From Actinomadura oligospora ATCC 43269 (lineage in GTDB: Bacteria > Actinomycetota > Actinomycetes > Streptosporangiales > Streptosporangiaceae): 64,000 nucleotides of DNA. The position numbers and the translations under genes are program-made. Where the stretch lies: positions 310,001 to 374,000 of the forward strand of contig NZ_JADG01000011.1 of NCBI RefSeq assembly GCF_000518265.1. The letters are read 5' to 3'. Positions 33,814-42,371 of this stretch are shown here, one piece after another. Below the pieces are notes generated by a model. It worked only from the letters and a program-made list of their open reading frames with translations, was not told where the DNA came from and did no database searches. The stretch's first letter is position 1; each line of letters starts with the position of its first letter.

Positions 33814-34500
33814 CTAGGAGCCGGGGAGCTCGGCCCTGTAGGTCTCCAGGCGGGTGGCCAGTTCCTTGGGGTGGCTGAGCATGGGCATGTGGTCGCCTGG
33901 CATCTCGTCCGGGACGATTCCCAGGCGCTCGCGGACGACGCGGCGTAGGAACTCCGCCGGGAAGAACTTGTCGTCGCGGGCCAGGAGGAAGCGCGTCGGG
34001 ACGTCCGGCCAGGCGGGCAGGGGCCAGGGCTTCATCATCGGAGTCCCGGACTGGCCGCGCGGGTGCTTCGCGGCCTCGGCGATCAGGGCCGGTGGCGTGT
34101 CGGAGTAGAACAGCGTCTCCTCGTCGTCGGGCGCGCGGCCGTCGAGAGCGTCCTGCTCGCGCCGGGCCTGCTCGTACCCGGTGGCGGCCCACCACTCGCC
34201 CGGGCTCTCCCCCGGCTTCGGGACCATCGCCTGGAGCATGACCAGCAGGTCCACCGGAAGCCGGTCGCAGACCAGCGGGCCCGTGAAGCCGCCCAGCGAA
34301 TGCGCCACCACGATCAGGTCCGTACGATCGCCGATGGCTTCGACGACGGCGTCGGCGTACTCGGACAGGCCCGCCGAATCGTCCTCGGAGGGCAGGTCGA
34401 CGGGCACGACGTCATGGCCCCGGCCGCGCAGCTCGTCCACAAGCGGGTGCCAGTACCACGGGTCGGCCCCGCCTCCCGGGATCAGCACGTACGTGACCAT
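33814..34500 (-). CDS. Small alpha/beta hydrolase (esterase-like)
   Basis: 228 residues. It starts with the strand and loop YVLIPGGGADPWYW (oxyanion region), followed by the nucleophile elbow VAHSLGGF, the acid in LLARDDKFFP and the catalytic histidine in PGDHMPMLSHP. This is the compact AB_hydrolase_6 group related to plant MES/hydroxynitrile lyase-type esterases. There is no signal peptide. It is divergent from msrB and apparently monocistronic. The substrate is unknown. Confidence 0.85.
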   Translation of the reverse strand: MVTYVLIPGGGADPWYWHPLVDELRGRGHDVVPVDLPSEDDSAGLSEYADAVVEAIGDRTDLIVVAHSLGGFTGPLVCDRLPVDLLVMLQAMVPKPGESPGEWWAATGYEQARREQDALDGRAPDDEETLFYSDTPPALIAEAAKHPRGQSGTPMMKPWPLPAWPDVPTRFLLARDDKFFPAEFLRRVVRERLGIVPDEMPGDHMPMLSHPKELATRLETYRAELPGS

Positions 34501-34591
34501 CGCGGAACGCCCCCTCGGTCGTGAGTCCTACGGCCGCACCCTAGCCGGGCCCACGGACAGAACCGCTGGGCCGCGAGGTACCTTCGACGGT

Positions 34592-34993
34592 ATGGAGAAG
34601 ATCCGCAAGACCGAGGACGAGTGGCGGGCCGTCCTCAGGCCGGAGGAGTTCCGGGTGCTCCGCGAGGCGGGCACCGAGGCGCCCTTCACCGGCGAGTACA
34701 CCGACACCAAGACCGTCGGGGTCTACCGCTGCCGCGCCTGCGGCGCCGAGCTGTTCCGGTCCGAGACCAAGTTCGACTCGCACTGCGGGTGGCCCTCGTT
34801 CTTCGAGCCGTCGAAGTCCGACGCCGTCACCCTGATCGAGGACCGGTCGCTCGGCATGGTCCGGGTCGAGGTGCGCTGCGCGACGTGCGACTCGCACCTC
34901 GGGCACGTCTTCCACGGCGAGGGATACGACACCCCGACCGACGACCGCTACTGCATCAACTCGGTCAGCCTCACACTCGAACCCGCCGAGTAA
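34592..34993 (+). CDS. msrB: Peptide-methionine (R)-S-oxide reductase
   Basis: 133 residues. Zinc ligands are the CxxC pairs Cys47/Cys50 and Cys96/Cys99. The catalytic Cys121 lies in RYCINSVSL, and Cys65 in FDSHCGWPSF can act as the resolving cysteine. It repairs oxidised methionine in proteins using thioredoxin. A 19-bp hairpin terminator follows within 11 nt of the stop. Confidence 0.95.
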   Translation: MEKIRKTEDEWRAVLRPEEFRVLREAGTEAPFTGEYTDTKTVGVYRCRACGAELFRSETKFDSHCGWPSFFEPSKSDAVTLIEDRSLGMVRVEVRCATCDSHLGHVFHGEGYDTPTDDRYCINSVSLTLEPAE

Positions 34994-35003
34994 GGCGCCA
35001 GAG

Positions 35004-35053
35004 AACGCCTCCGGCCCGTCCCCAAGACGAGAAAGGGACGGGCCGGAGGCGTT
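35004..35053. terminator. Terminator after msrB (copy A of duplicated terminator)
   Basis: Perfect 19-bp stem (35004-35022 with 35035-35053) and a 12-nt loop. The stem is essentially identical to the terminator at 35841-35890. It serves msrB and, from the other side, the membrane protein gene. Confidence 0.9.
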
Positions 35054-35082
35054 TCGATGCCGCTACGGCAGGGAGGCGATCA
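35004..35082. repeat. Direct repeat copy A: terminator plus hemQ 3' end remnant
   Basis: After the hairpin, 35064-35082 matches 18 of 19 bases of 35898-35916, the last codons and stop of hemQ. Read on the minus strand it spells the end IASLP-stop. No hemQ body is attached; instead the membrane protein gene lies upstream. See copy B. Confidence 0.75.
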
Positions 35083-35103
35083 CGACATCACGAAAGATCG
35101 AAG

Positions 35104-35709
35104 CTAACCGGTCACATCGCCGAAGCCCACGTGCGGCAGGTGGAGGTGAATCCCCAGGAGGTACATCCCCGCGATGAGGGGAGGCATGAGCAATGCGAAG
35201 ACCCGCGAATGTGTGCCGAGCCAGAGTCCGATCAGCAGGAGAAACGTCGGCGCCACCATGCACATCAGGAAAAGCGCATTGAGAACAGGGCCGGGATGGT
35301 CCAGGCATGGTGTCGCGACACCCTCGCCGCAGTCACGTTCGACGATTACCATGATGACGTTGGCTATTGCGCCGAAGAACCACATGAGCACGCCCAGCAC
35401 GACGCCGAACACATGGCTGAAGTTCTCGTCCCACCCCGGTGTCGAGCGGCCATCGCGGAGAACGCGTGCGGCGTCGACCGTGGCCATCACCGACATTCCG
35501 CCGACCACGGCCGCCATCACCAGCGTTGCCGCGAGCCAGGCCGATCCACTGCCTCCGGCATCGAAGTTCGTGCCATCATTGGTTAACGAAAGCCGACGAG
35601 ACCATCCTGTGAATGCCAGGACCATCATGAATGGCACGCTGCCCCAGCCGCCCAGAGCGGTGAGCCAGAGGAAAACGCGTCGGCTCGTGTCTGAATGCTC
35701 GATCAACAT
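35104..35709 (-). CDS. Four- to five-helix membrane protein of unknown function
   Basis: 201 residues. Hydrophobic helices are at about 11-33, 58-78, 97-122, 143-165 and 170-190, with a short conserved-looking DCGEGVATPC segment between helices 3 and 4 that could form an external disulfide. I recognise no family. GC content is visibly lower than in the neighbours, and the gene sits exactly between two direct copies of the hemQ tail and terminator, which suggests acquisition or a local duplication event. Confidence 0.7.
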   Translation of the reverse strand: MLIEHSDTSRRVFLWLTALGGWGSVPFMMVLAFTGWSRRLSLTNDGTNFDAGGSGSAWLAATLVMAAVVGGMSVMATVDAARVLRDGRSTPGWDENFSHVFGVVLGVLMWFFGAIANVIMVIVERDCGEGVATPCLDHPGPVLNALFLMCMVAPTFLLLIGLWLGTHSRVFALLMPPLIAGMYLLGIHLHLPHVGFGDVTG

Positions 35710-35840
35710 GTCGAAACGCTAGCAGAGCGTCCCCATGCTGACCTGTCCATCTGTGGGACGGCCCTTCCGGCCGGGGGCGAGGCCATTCACGACCTACCGC
35801 TGAGACCATGTCTCACGCCGGACCCGGTTCAACAACAGAA

Positions 35841-35890
35841 AACGCCTCCGGCCCGTCCCCAGAAACCAGAGAGGACGGGCCGGAGGCGTT
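35841..35890. terminator. Terminator of hemQ (copy B)
   Basis: Perfect 18-bp stem (35841-35858 with 35873-35890) and a 14-nt loop, 6 nt past the hemQ stop on the minus strand. Confidence 0.9.
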
Positions 35891-35916
35891 CACGCGTTAC
35901 GGAAGGGAGGCGATCA
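35841..35916. repeat. Direct repeat copy B: terminator plus genuine hemQ 3' end
   Basis: Same stem arms as copy A and the intact hemQ tail at 35898-35916. The two copies are in the same orientation, about 835 bp apart. Confidence 0.75.
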
Positions 35917-36595
35917 GTTCCGTGACCGGCTTGCGGCGGCCGGTGTAGAACGGGACCTCCTCGCGGGTGTGGCGCCGAGCCTCGGCTCCACGCAGGTGGC
36001 GCATGAGGTCCACGATGCGGTGCAGCTCGTCGGCCTCGAACGCCAGCATCCACTCGTAGTCGCCGAGCGCGAACGACGACACCGTGTTGGCGCGGACGTC
36101 CGGGTAGCCGCGCGCCATCTTGCCGTGCTCGGCGAGCATGGCGCGGCGCTCCTCGTCCGGCAGCAGGTACCACTCGTACGACCGGACGAAGGGATACACG
36201 CACACGTACGCCCGGGCCTCCTCCTCGGCGAGGAACGCCGGGATGTGGCTCTTGTTGAACTCGGCGGGCCGGTGCAGCGCCATCTGCGACCAGACCGGCT
36301 CGCTGGCGCGGCCGAGGGCGGTGCGCCGGAACCGGGAGTAGACCTCCTGCAGGTCGTCGGAGGACGGCGCGTGCCACCAGAACATGTAGTCGGCGTCGGC
36401 GCGCAGGCCGGCCACGTCGTACAGGCCGCGGGTCACCACGTCCTTCTCGGCGGCCTGGTCCAGCAGGTCCTGCACCTCGGCGGCGTCCTTCTCGGTCACC
36501 GCGCCCGGCCGGGACACCCGGAACACCGACCACATGGTGTACCGGATCACCTGGTTAAGGTCGCGCGCCTTCGGCTTCGCGGGCTTGTCCGTCAT
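35897..36595 (-). CDS. hemQ: Coproheme decarboxylase HemQ (ChdC)
   Basis: 232 residues of the chlorite-dismutase-like family in its actinobacterial haem-synthesis form. Key segments are IRYTMWSVFRV, YMFWWHAPS, YPFVRSYEWYLL (with the catalytic Tyr) and RANTVSSFALGDYEWMLAFE. It decarboxylates iron-coproporphyrin III to haem b, the last step of the coproporphyrin-dependent pathway. The start lies 41 nt inside the 3' end of hemY, so the two are translationally coupled. The 3' end is duplicated downstream (35064-35082). Confidence 0.95.
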   Translation of the reverse strand: MTDKPAKPKARDLNQVIRYTMWSVFRVSRPGAVTEKDAAEVQDLLDQAAEKDVVTRGLYDVAGLRADADYMFWWHAPSSDDLQEVYSRFRRTALGRASEPVWSQMALHRPAEFNKSHIPAFLAEEEARAYVCVYPFVRSYEWYLLPDEERRAMLAEHGKMARGYPDVRANTVSSFALGDYEWMLAFEADELHRIVDLMRHLRGAEARRHTREEVPFYTGRRKPVTELIASLP

Positions 36596-38012
36596 TCTCG
36601 TCTCCCCGACTCTCCAGATACTCCAGTATGCGTCCGGCCGCGGACCGGGCGTTCGCGATCACCGCCGGGACGCCGACCCCGTCGTAGGCGGCGCCCGCGA
36701 CGGCGAGCCCCGGCTGCGCGGCCACCGCGGACCGGACCCGTGCGATCCGGTCGGCGTGTCCCACGTCGTACTGCGGCAGGGCCCCGCCCCAGCGGGTCAC
36801 CCGCGTCTCGACGGGCAGTTCGGCGACCCCGCAGGTCACCGACAGTTCGGTCATCGCGGCGGCCTTGAGCTCCTCGTCGGAGCGCTGGAGCGTGTGCTCC
36901 TCGCCGACGCGGCCGATCGACGCGCGCGCCACGATGATGCCCGGGTCGCGTTCGCGCAGGTGCGGCCACTTGACCGAGCTGAACGTCACGGCCTTGACCT
37001 GCCGGTCCTCCACGGACGGGACGAGGTAGCCGCTGCCGTGCGGGGCGCGCCGGAACGCCGAGGCCGGGTAGGCGAGCGTGATCAGCGCCATCGACGCGGT
37101 CTCGATCCGCTCCAGCTCGCGGGCGGCGGCCGGGACGTCCTCGGCGAGCAGCCGCGCGGCGGGCGGGGCCGGGCAGGCGACCACGACGGCGTCCACGTCC
37201 AGGGCCTCGGGGGCGTGGGCGGAGCCGACCGTGAGGCGCCAGCCGTCCGGCGTGCGGCGCAGCTCCCGGACGGTCGCGCCGGTGCGGATCTCGCCGCCCG
37301 CCTTCGTCACCGCGTCCGCGATGAGGTGCGGGAACCGGCCGAGACCGCCGTCCAGGGTCGCGAAGAGCGGGCCGGGGTCCTTGGGCGCGTGCTCGCGGAC
37401 GCCCTTCACCGCGTTGATCAGCGAGCGGTGGCCGCGCGCGGCGGCGGCGACGGCGGGCAGCGTGGACTCGAACGACAGGCGGTCGGCGCGTCCGGCGTAG
37501 ACGCCGCCGAGCAGCGGCTCGACGAGGCGGTCCACGACCTCGTGGCCCATTCGCGCGCCGATGAAGTCGGCGACCGACACGTCGTCCCCGCGCGGCGTCT
37601 CCGGCAGGACGAGGTCCAGCGGCACGCGGGCGAGCCCGGCGGGCGACAGCACCTGCGAGGCGGCGAGCGAGCGCAGGTCGGACGGGACGCCCATGACCTG
37701 CCCGGCGGGCAGCGGGCGCAGCGCGCCGAAGCTGAGGATCGAGGCCGAGGTGGTGCCCGGGTGCACCAGGTCGTCGCCGTGGCCGAGCTCGCGGACCAGG
37801 TCGACCGCCTCGGGGCGTCGGGCGAGGATCGCCTCGGCGCCCTCGTCCACCGGCAGCCCGGCGATCTCGGAGACCTGGAGCTTGCCGCCGATCTTCGGCG
37901 AACCCTCCAGGAGGGTGACCCTGACGCCGCCGCCGACCAGCCGCCACGCGGCCACCAGTCCCGCGACGCCGCCACCGACGACCGCCACATGCGGGGTGGG
38001 TTTGGCGCTCAT
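36555..38012 (-). CDS. hemY: Coproporphyrinogen III oxidase (HemY/CgoX)
   Basis: 485 residues. FAD-binding N-terminus VAVVGGGVAGLVAAW with the paired acidic residue in LLEGSPKIGG; EGAEAILARRPEAVDL and LEPLLGGVYAGRADRLS are typical of HemY; the C-terminus GLAVAGAAYDGVGVPAVI closes the FAD site. Because hemQ follows, the substrate is expected to be coproporphyrinogen III rather than protoporphyrinogen IX. GGTGGAGGC precedes the ATG. The gene lies 194 nt after hemE and may have its own promoter at 38059-38077. Confidence 0.93.
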   Translation of the reverse strand: MSAKPTPHVAVVGGGVAGLVAAWRLVGGGVRVTLLEGSPKIGGKLQVSEIAGLPVDEGAEAILARRPEAVDLVRELGHGDDLVHPGTTSASILSFGALRPLPAGQVMGVPSDLRSLAASQVLSPAGLARVPLDLVLPETPRGDDVSVADFIGARMGHEVVDRLVEPLLGGVYAGRADRLSFESTLPAVAAAARGHRSLINAVKGVREHAPKDPGPLFATLDGGLGRFPHLIADAVTKAGGEIRTGATVRELRRTPDGWRLTVGSAHAPEALDVDAVVVACPAPPAARLLAEDVPAAARELERIETASMALITLAYPASAFRRAPHGSGYLVPSVEDRQVKAVTFSSVKWPHLRERDPGIIVARASIGRVGEEHTLQRSDEELKAAAMTELSVTCGVAELPVETRVTRWGGALPQYDVGHADRIARVRSAVAAQPGLAVAGAAYDGVGVPAVIANARSAAGRILEYLESRGDENDGQAREAEGARP

Positions 38013-38058
38013 GCCTCCACCTTCCCAGATGCCTCCCGAAATCCGCGCAAGGGGTCGC

Positions 38059-38077
38059 CATCTCGCATTATGAGATG
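38059..38077 (-). promoter_or_regulatory. Candidate promoter with dyad in front of hemY
   Basis: CATCTC and GAGATG arms (38059-38064 with 38072-38077) flank a minus-strand CATAAT, a -10-like hexamer, 47 nt before the hemY start. A regulator binding here would occlude the promoter. Confidence 0.4.
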
Positions 38078-38156
38078 CCTCGCACGGACGACCAGGGCCG
38101 GGCGGCGCGTGACGCGTGAGATCTTAAGCCGCGGACGGCGTCCGGGCAGCCGAAGG

Positions 38157-38183
38157 CCGACCGGCGAGAACGTCACCGGTCGG
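38157..38183 (-). terminator. Hairpin after hemE
   Basis: 8-bp perfect stem CCGACCGG/CCGGTCGG with an 11-nt loop, 23 nt downstream of the hemE stop. It probably gives partial termination before hemY. Confidence 0.55.
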
Positions 38184-38206
38184 CGCAGGTCAGGCCGCTG
38201 CTATGG

Positions 38207-39301
38207 CTACCGGGCGGAGTACTCGTGGACGAACTCGGCGAGCCGCGTCAGGACGTCCGGGTCCGTCGTCGGCATGACGCCGTGCCCAAGGTTGAAGACG
38301 TGGCCCTCGGCCGTCCGGCCGCGGTCGACGACGTCCTTCGCGCGGCGCTCGACGACCTCCCACGGGGCGAACAGGACCGCCGGGTCGAGGTTGCCCTGGA
38401 GCGCCTTGCCCGCCGGGACGCGCCGGGCGGCCTCGTCCAGCGGGACGCGCCAGTCGACGCCCACGACGTCCGCCCCGGCCTCGCCCATCAGGCTCAGCAG
38501 CTCGCCGGTGCCGACGCCGAAGTGGATGCGCGGGACGCCGAGCGCCTCGACCTCGCGGAAGATCCGGCTGGTGTGCGGGAAGACCGACTCGCGGTAGTCC
38601 TCCGGCGCGACCGCGCCGACCCACGAGTCGAACAGCTGGATCGCGCTCGCGCCCGCCTCGACCTGCACCTTCAGGTAGGCGATGGTCAGGTCGGCGAGCC
38701 GCTCCATGAGCCGGTTCCACAGCTCCGGCTCGCCGTACATCATGGCCTTGGTGTGGTCGTGGTTCTTCGACGGCCCGCCCTCGATCAGGTAGGACGCGAG
38801 GGTGAACGGCGCGCCCGCGAACCCGATCAGCGGGGTGCTCCCCAGCTCGTCCACCAGGCCGCGGACGGCCTCGGACACATAAGGCACGTCGTCGGGGGTG
38901 AGCTCGCGGATCGCGTCCAGGCCGGACGCGTCCCGGATCGGGTCGGCGATCACCGGGCCGACGCCCGGCTTGATGTCCAGGTCGACGCCGATCGCCTTGA
39001 GCGGCACCATGATGTCGCTGAAGAAGATCGCCGCGTCGATCGCGTACCGGCGCACCGGCTGCATGGTGATCTCGTGGATCATGTCCGGCCGGGTGCACGC
39101 CTCCAGCATCGGCACGCCCTCGCGGACGCGCAGGTACTCGGGCAGCGACCGTCCCGCCTGCCGCATGAACCACACGGGCGTGTGCGGCACCGGCTCCCGG
39201 CGGCACGCCAGGAGGAAGGGACTCTCCGCCGGCCCGGAGGCGGACCCCGCCTCGGCGTTCGGTCGGACGGCAGCGTTCGGTTGGACAGCGTCTTCAGCCA
39301 C
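38207..39301 (-). CDS. hemE: Uroporphyrinogen decarboxylase
   Basis: 364 residues, with an N-terminal extension of about 25 residues before the family core. The signature PVWFMRQAGRSLPEYL is present, followed by FFSDIMVPLKAIG (with the essential Asp), IGFAGAPFTLASYL and, near the end, HVFNLGHGVMP. It decarboxylates uroporphyrinogen III to coproporphyrinogen III, the substrate of HemY in this pathway. The start is GTG (39301). The order hemE-hemY-hemQ makes a complete late coproporphyrin branch except for the ferrochelatase. Confidence 0.95.
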   Translation of the reverse strand: MAEDAVQPNAAVRPNAEAGSASGPAESPFLLACRREPVPHTPVWFMRQAGRSLPEYLRVREGVPMLEACTRPDMIHEITMQPVRRYAIDAAIFFSDIMVPLKAIGVDLDIKPGVGPVIADPIRDASGLDAIRELTPDDVPYVSEAVRGLVDELGSTPLIGFAGAPFTLASYLIEGGPSKNHDHTKAMMYGEPELWNRLMERLADLTIAYLKVQVEAGASAIQLFDSWVGAVAPEDYRESVFPHTSRIFREVEALGVPRIHFGVGTGELLSLMGEAGADVVGVDWRVPLDEAARRVPAGKALQGNLDPAVLFAPWEVVERRAKDVVDRGRTAEGHVFNLGHGVMPTTDPDVLTRLAEFVHEYSAR

Positions 39302-39657
39302 CCGCCGATGGTCCCACGGATCCCCCCGACCCCGTACGCAGGGTCACCATCACGGCCGCAGGTCCGCAATCCAGAGCATCACCCAGGACAGTGCACACTG
39401 ACACCCGCACCCGACGGGCCGGGACGGCGTGCTCGGCGGCCCGCCCGAACGCGGCCGGACATCACGCCCCGGCACCAGGCGTTCCGGGGGCGCGTGGCCG
39501 GGCGTGGCGGCAGGCCGTCCGGCCCGGTGCGCTGCGTCCTCACGCGGACACGGAACGTTCCAGGGTGGGACGAAGTTCCGGACACGCCGAGCGAAGTCCC
39601 GCATTCTGTCCCCGCCACGTGCGAACGTGATTCGCGTCATAGCCGAGGAGGTCCCCC
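39302..39657. promoter_or_regulatory. 356-bp divergent intergenic region, hemE and zinc-ribbon gene
   Basis: No gene is supported here. The half near hemE is ordinary high-GC sequence. Close to the zinc-ribbon gene, GCGAA-N5-TTCGC (39622-39636) forms a small dyad about 20 nt before the ribosome binding site. Promoters for both directions are expected but not clearly readable. Confidence 0.4.
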
Positions 39658-40026
39658 GTGTACTGCTCCACCTGCGGCGACGAGCGCCGGTTCGAGCGGA
39701 CGCCGTGCCTCGACGGGCACGGAGCCGACTGTCCCGAGCGGGCCTGCGTCGAGTGCGGCGCGGCCGTGCTCGTCGGACCGGACTCCACACTCGGCGACCA
39801 CGCGGTCGTCACGTCCGGCGACCAGGTGGACGTCACTCAGAGTGACGGCGGAACGTCCCGCCCCTCCCTGCCGGTGATCCCCGGCCCCCTCCCCTCGGCC
39901 TCCACCCCCACCTCTCCCACTCCCGCCTCGCCCGTGTCCATCCCCAACCCCACCTCCGCCCCTTCCGACCCCGCGTCCCACGAGCCGAGCCGAACGGAAC
40001 GCGCCTCCGCGCGGGCCGTGGCCTGA
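39658..40026 (+). CDS. Small zinc-ribbon protein with disordered tail
   Basis: 122 residues. The N-terminus has two CxxC knuckles (CSTCGDERRF and CVECGAAVLV) with extra Cys residues between, a likely zinc ribbon. The second half is a Pro/Ser/Thr-rich tail without structure. The start is a GTG with GAGGAGG 5 nt upstream, one of the strongest ribosome binding sites in the window. It lies 31 nt before the DUF3000 gene and is probably cotranscribed with it and rnd. Function unknown. Confidence 0.75.
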   Translation: MYCSTCGDERRFERTPCLDGHGADCPERACVECGAAVLVGPDSTLGDHAVVTSGDQVDVTQSDGGTSRPSLPVIPGPLPSASTPTSPTPASPVSIPNPTSAPSDPASHEPSRTERASARAVA

Positions 40027-40057
40027 CCCCGACGCCACTGAAGACGAGACCTGTGCT

Positions 40058-40723
40058 GTGCCCCCAACCCCGCTCTCCCCGCCGCTCAGCGCGACCGGCG
40101 GTCCTCCCGGTGTGCCCGTGACCAGCGACGATCCGGCCGCCGAGCTGCTGCCGCCCCCGTTCGAGCGCGCCCGCGACGCGCTCCGGGCCGTGCTGGACGG
40201 CCCGTCGCCGCGCCCCGAACTCGATCTCGAGGACATGCCCGCCCCGCAGCGCCTGGCCCCCTACGCGGCCGCGCTGTCCGGCTCCGTCTACCGCGACGAC
40301 GACACCGAGGTCGCCTCCGGGCGGCTGATCGTCCTGTACGACCCCGCGGGCCGGGACGGCTGGGAGGGCAGCTTCCGGATCGTCGCCTACATCCGCGCCG
40401 ACCTCGAGCCGGAGTTCGCCGCCGACGAGCTGATCGGCTCGGTCGCGTGGAGCTGGCTGCTGGAGGCGCTCGAGCCCGCCGGGTACACCGCGGTGTCGGG
40501 AACGATCACCCGCGCGGTGTCGGAGAGTTTCGGCGACAAGAGCGACGAGCCGTCCGCGACCGAGCTGGAGCTGCGCGCGTCCTGGTCCCCGACCGACTCC
40601 GGTTCGGGCATCGACATGGCCGGACACGTGGCCGCATGGTGCGAGGTCATGAGCACGACGGCGGGCCTGCCGCCCGCCGGGGTCACCGCGCTGCCGGACG
40701 GCTCCGGCGGCACGGGCCGCTGA
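40058..40723 (+). CDS. DUF3000 family protein
   Basis: 221 residues. The conserved actinobacterial DUF3000 region is seen in LAPYAAALSGSVYRDDDTEV, ASGRLIVLYDP, AADELIGSVAWSWLLEAL and AAWCEVMSTTAGLPP. Function is unknown, but it typically lies between hemE and the RNase D gene, as here. The GTG at 40058 is the first start; a GTG about 13 codons later is also possible. It ends 18 nt before rnd. Confidence 0.82.
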   Translation: MPPTPLSPPLSATGGPPGVPVTSDDPAAELLPPPFERARDALRAVLDGPSPRPELDLEDMPAPQRLAPYAAALSGSVYRDDDTEVASGRLIVLYDPAGRDGWEGSFRIVAYIRADLEPEFAADELIGSVAWSWLLEALEPAGYTAVSGTITRAVSESFGDKSDEPSATELELRASWSPTDSGSGIDMAGHVAAWCEVMSTTAGLPPAGVTALPDGSGGTGR

Positions 40724-40741
40724 GCGACGTACGGTAGGGGC

Positions 40742-42166
40742 GTGGGAAGCAGAGCGCCGGGCACCGAGACCGCCGGGGAGAACACCGAGACCGTGGGAGC
40801 GTCCGAGACACCGCAGACCGCCGCGCGGACGGGCACGACCGGGCCCGCGGGCGCGGACGACGCCGGATCCGCCGGAGCCGCGACGGGTCCGCCCGCCCGG
40901 GCCGCCGGGCACGCGGGCCCCGGCTCGCCGTCCGGCGGCGTCCGCGCCGAGGTGGACACCGAGGAGCGGGTCGCGACGCCGCTGCTGGAACCCCGGGAGG
41001 GCGTGCCGCCGGTGCTGGGCGACGCGTCCGGGCTGGCCCGGGTCGTCGAGGCGTTCGCGCGCGGGGCCGGGCCGGTGGCGGTGGACGCCGAGCGCGCGTC
41101 CGGCTACCGGTACGGGCAGCGGGCGTACCTGATCCAGCTGCGCCGCGCGGGCGCGGGGACGGCGCTGATCGACCCGATCGAGTGCCCCGACCTGACCGGG
41201 CTGAACGCGGCGCTGGCCGACACCGAGATGGTGCTGCACGCCGCCAACCAGGATCTGCCCTGCCTCGCCGAGGTCGGGCTGAAGCCGGCGACGCTGTTCG
41301 ACACCGAGCTGGCCGGGCGGCTGCTCGGCTACCCCCGGGTCGGGCTCGGCTCGATCGTCGAGAACGTCCTCGGGTTCGCCCTGGAGAAGGGCCACTCGGC
41401 TGCGGACTGGTCGACCCGTCCCCTGCCGGAGGACTGGCTGAAGTACGCGGCGCTGGACGTCGAGCTGCTGGTGGAGCTGCGCGACGCGCTGCACGAGGAG
41501 CTCGAGCGCACCGGCAAGCTGCCGTGGGCGCTGGAGGAGTTCGCCGCGATCCTGGCGACGCCGCCGAAGACGCCGCGCGCCGACCCGTGGCGCCGGACGT
41601 CCGGCATCCACCGGGTGCGGAACCGGCGCGCGCTGGGGATCGTCCGCGAGGTCTGGGAGACCCGCGACCGGATCGCGCAGGAGCGGGACCTGTCGCCCGG
41701 CCGCGTCCTGCAGGACGCCGCGATCGTCGAGCTCGCGATGAAGGCGCCGAAGACCCCCGCCGAACTGCTCGCCCTGCCGACCATGAAGGGCCGTGGCGCC
41801 CGCCGCCACCAGTCGGCGTGGCTGCGCGCGGTGTCCCGGGCGCGGGGCCTGCCCGAGCGCGGCCTGCCCGAGGCGAACCTCCCCGGCGACGGCCCGCCCC
41901 CCGCGCACCGCTGGGCCGAGCGCGACCCGGCCGCCGCCGCGCGGCTCACCGCCGCCCGCGCCGTCGTCACGACCCTGTCGGAGCAGTACACCGTCCCGGC
42001 CGAGAACCTGATGCAGCCGGACGCGGTGCGCCGCCTGTCGTGGTCGCCGCCGCCCGGCCCGGTCGCCGCCGAGCCGCTCGCCGACGCCCTGCGCGGCCTC
42101 GGCGCGCGCGAGTGGCAGATCGGGCTGGTGGTGCCGCCGCTGACGAGGGCCTGGAGCGAGCTCTAG
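40742..42166 (+). CDS. rnd: Ribonuclease D family 3'-5' exonuclease with HRDC domain
   Basis: 474 residues. An Ala/Gly/Thr-rich N-terminal tail of about 75 residues comes first. The DEDDy exonuclease domain follows: VAVDAERASGYR (DE), HAANQDLPCL (D) and YAALDVELL (Y and D). Next come an HRDC domain (about 290-370) and a second HRDC-like C-terminal domain. It trims tRNA and other RNA 3' ends. The GTG start has GGTAGGGG upstream. Confidence 0.9.
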   Translation: MGSRAPGTETAGENTETVGASETPQTAARTGTTGPAGADDAGSAGAATGPPARAAGHAGPGSPSGGVRAEVDTEERVATPLLEPREGVPPVLGDASGLARVVEAFARGAGPVAVDAERASGYRYGQRAYLIQLRRAGAGTALIDPIECPDLTGLNAALADTEMVLHAANQDLPCLAEVGLKPATLFDTELAGRLLGYPRVGLGSIVENVLGFALEKGHSAADWSTRPLPEDWLKYAALDVELLVELRDALHEELERTGKLPWALEEFAAILATPPKTPRADPWRRTSGIHRVRNRRALGIVREVWETRDRIAQERDLSPGRVLQDAAIVELAMKAPKTPAELLALPTMKGRGARRHQSAWLRAVSRARGLPERGLPEANLPGDGPPPAHRWAERDPAAAARLTAARAVVTTLSEQYTVPAENLMQPDAVRRLSWSPPPGPVAAEPLADALRGLGAREWQIGLVVPPLTRAWSEL

Positions 42167-42270
42167 GCGGGCCTCGCCGCCGCGCTGGCACCGCACCGGC
42201 CCCCGAACGGGCACCGCGCCAGCACCGCGCTGGCACCGCCGGACCTCGCCGTCGGGTCAGATCACAGGGA

Positions 42271-42290
42271 CCCCCTGTTGGGACAGGGGG
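42271..42290 (+). terminator. Hairpin between rnd and efeU
   Basis: 7-bp stem CCCCCTG/CAGGGGG with a 6-nt loop about 100 nt after rnd, followed by a short A/T run that belongs to the iron box. Confidence 0.45.
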
Positions 42291-42294
42291 CGAT

Positions 42295-42313
42295 TTAGGT
42301 TAGCTTTGCCTAA
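42295..42313 (+). promoter_or_regulatory. Iron box (DmdR/IdeR operator) upstream of efeU
   Basis: TTAGGTTAGCTTTGCCTAA matches the 19-bp iron-box palindrome TTAGGTTAGGCTAACCTAA at most positions, including both outer arms. It lies 58 nt before the efeU start, where an iron-loaded DtxR-family repressor would block transcription. Confidence 0.85.
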
Positions 42314-42371
42314 GCATCCTGGTTCGCCGCAGGGAACCCGTCCCGTGGCCCGACCCCCGAGGAGCGTGGCG

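Noticed and set aside
35004..35916. An integrated mobile element at hemQ
   Set aside because: The direct repeats are real, but there is no integrase, transposase or inverted terminal repeat; it is kept as a finding, not as a mobile element.
39833..42214. 793-codon minus-strand frame opposite DUF3000 and rnd
   Set aside because: Low-complexity shadow of two genes with clear family motifs on the + strand.
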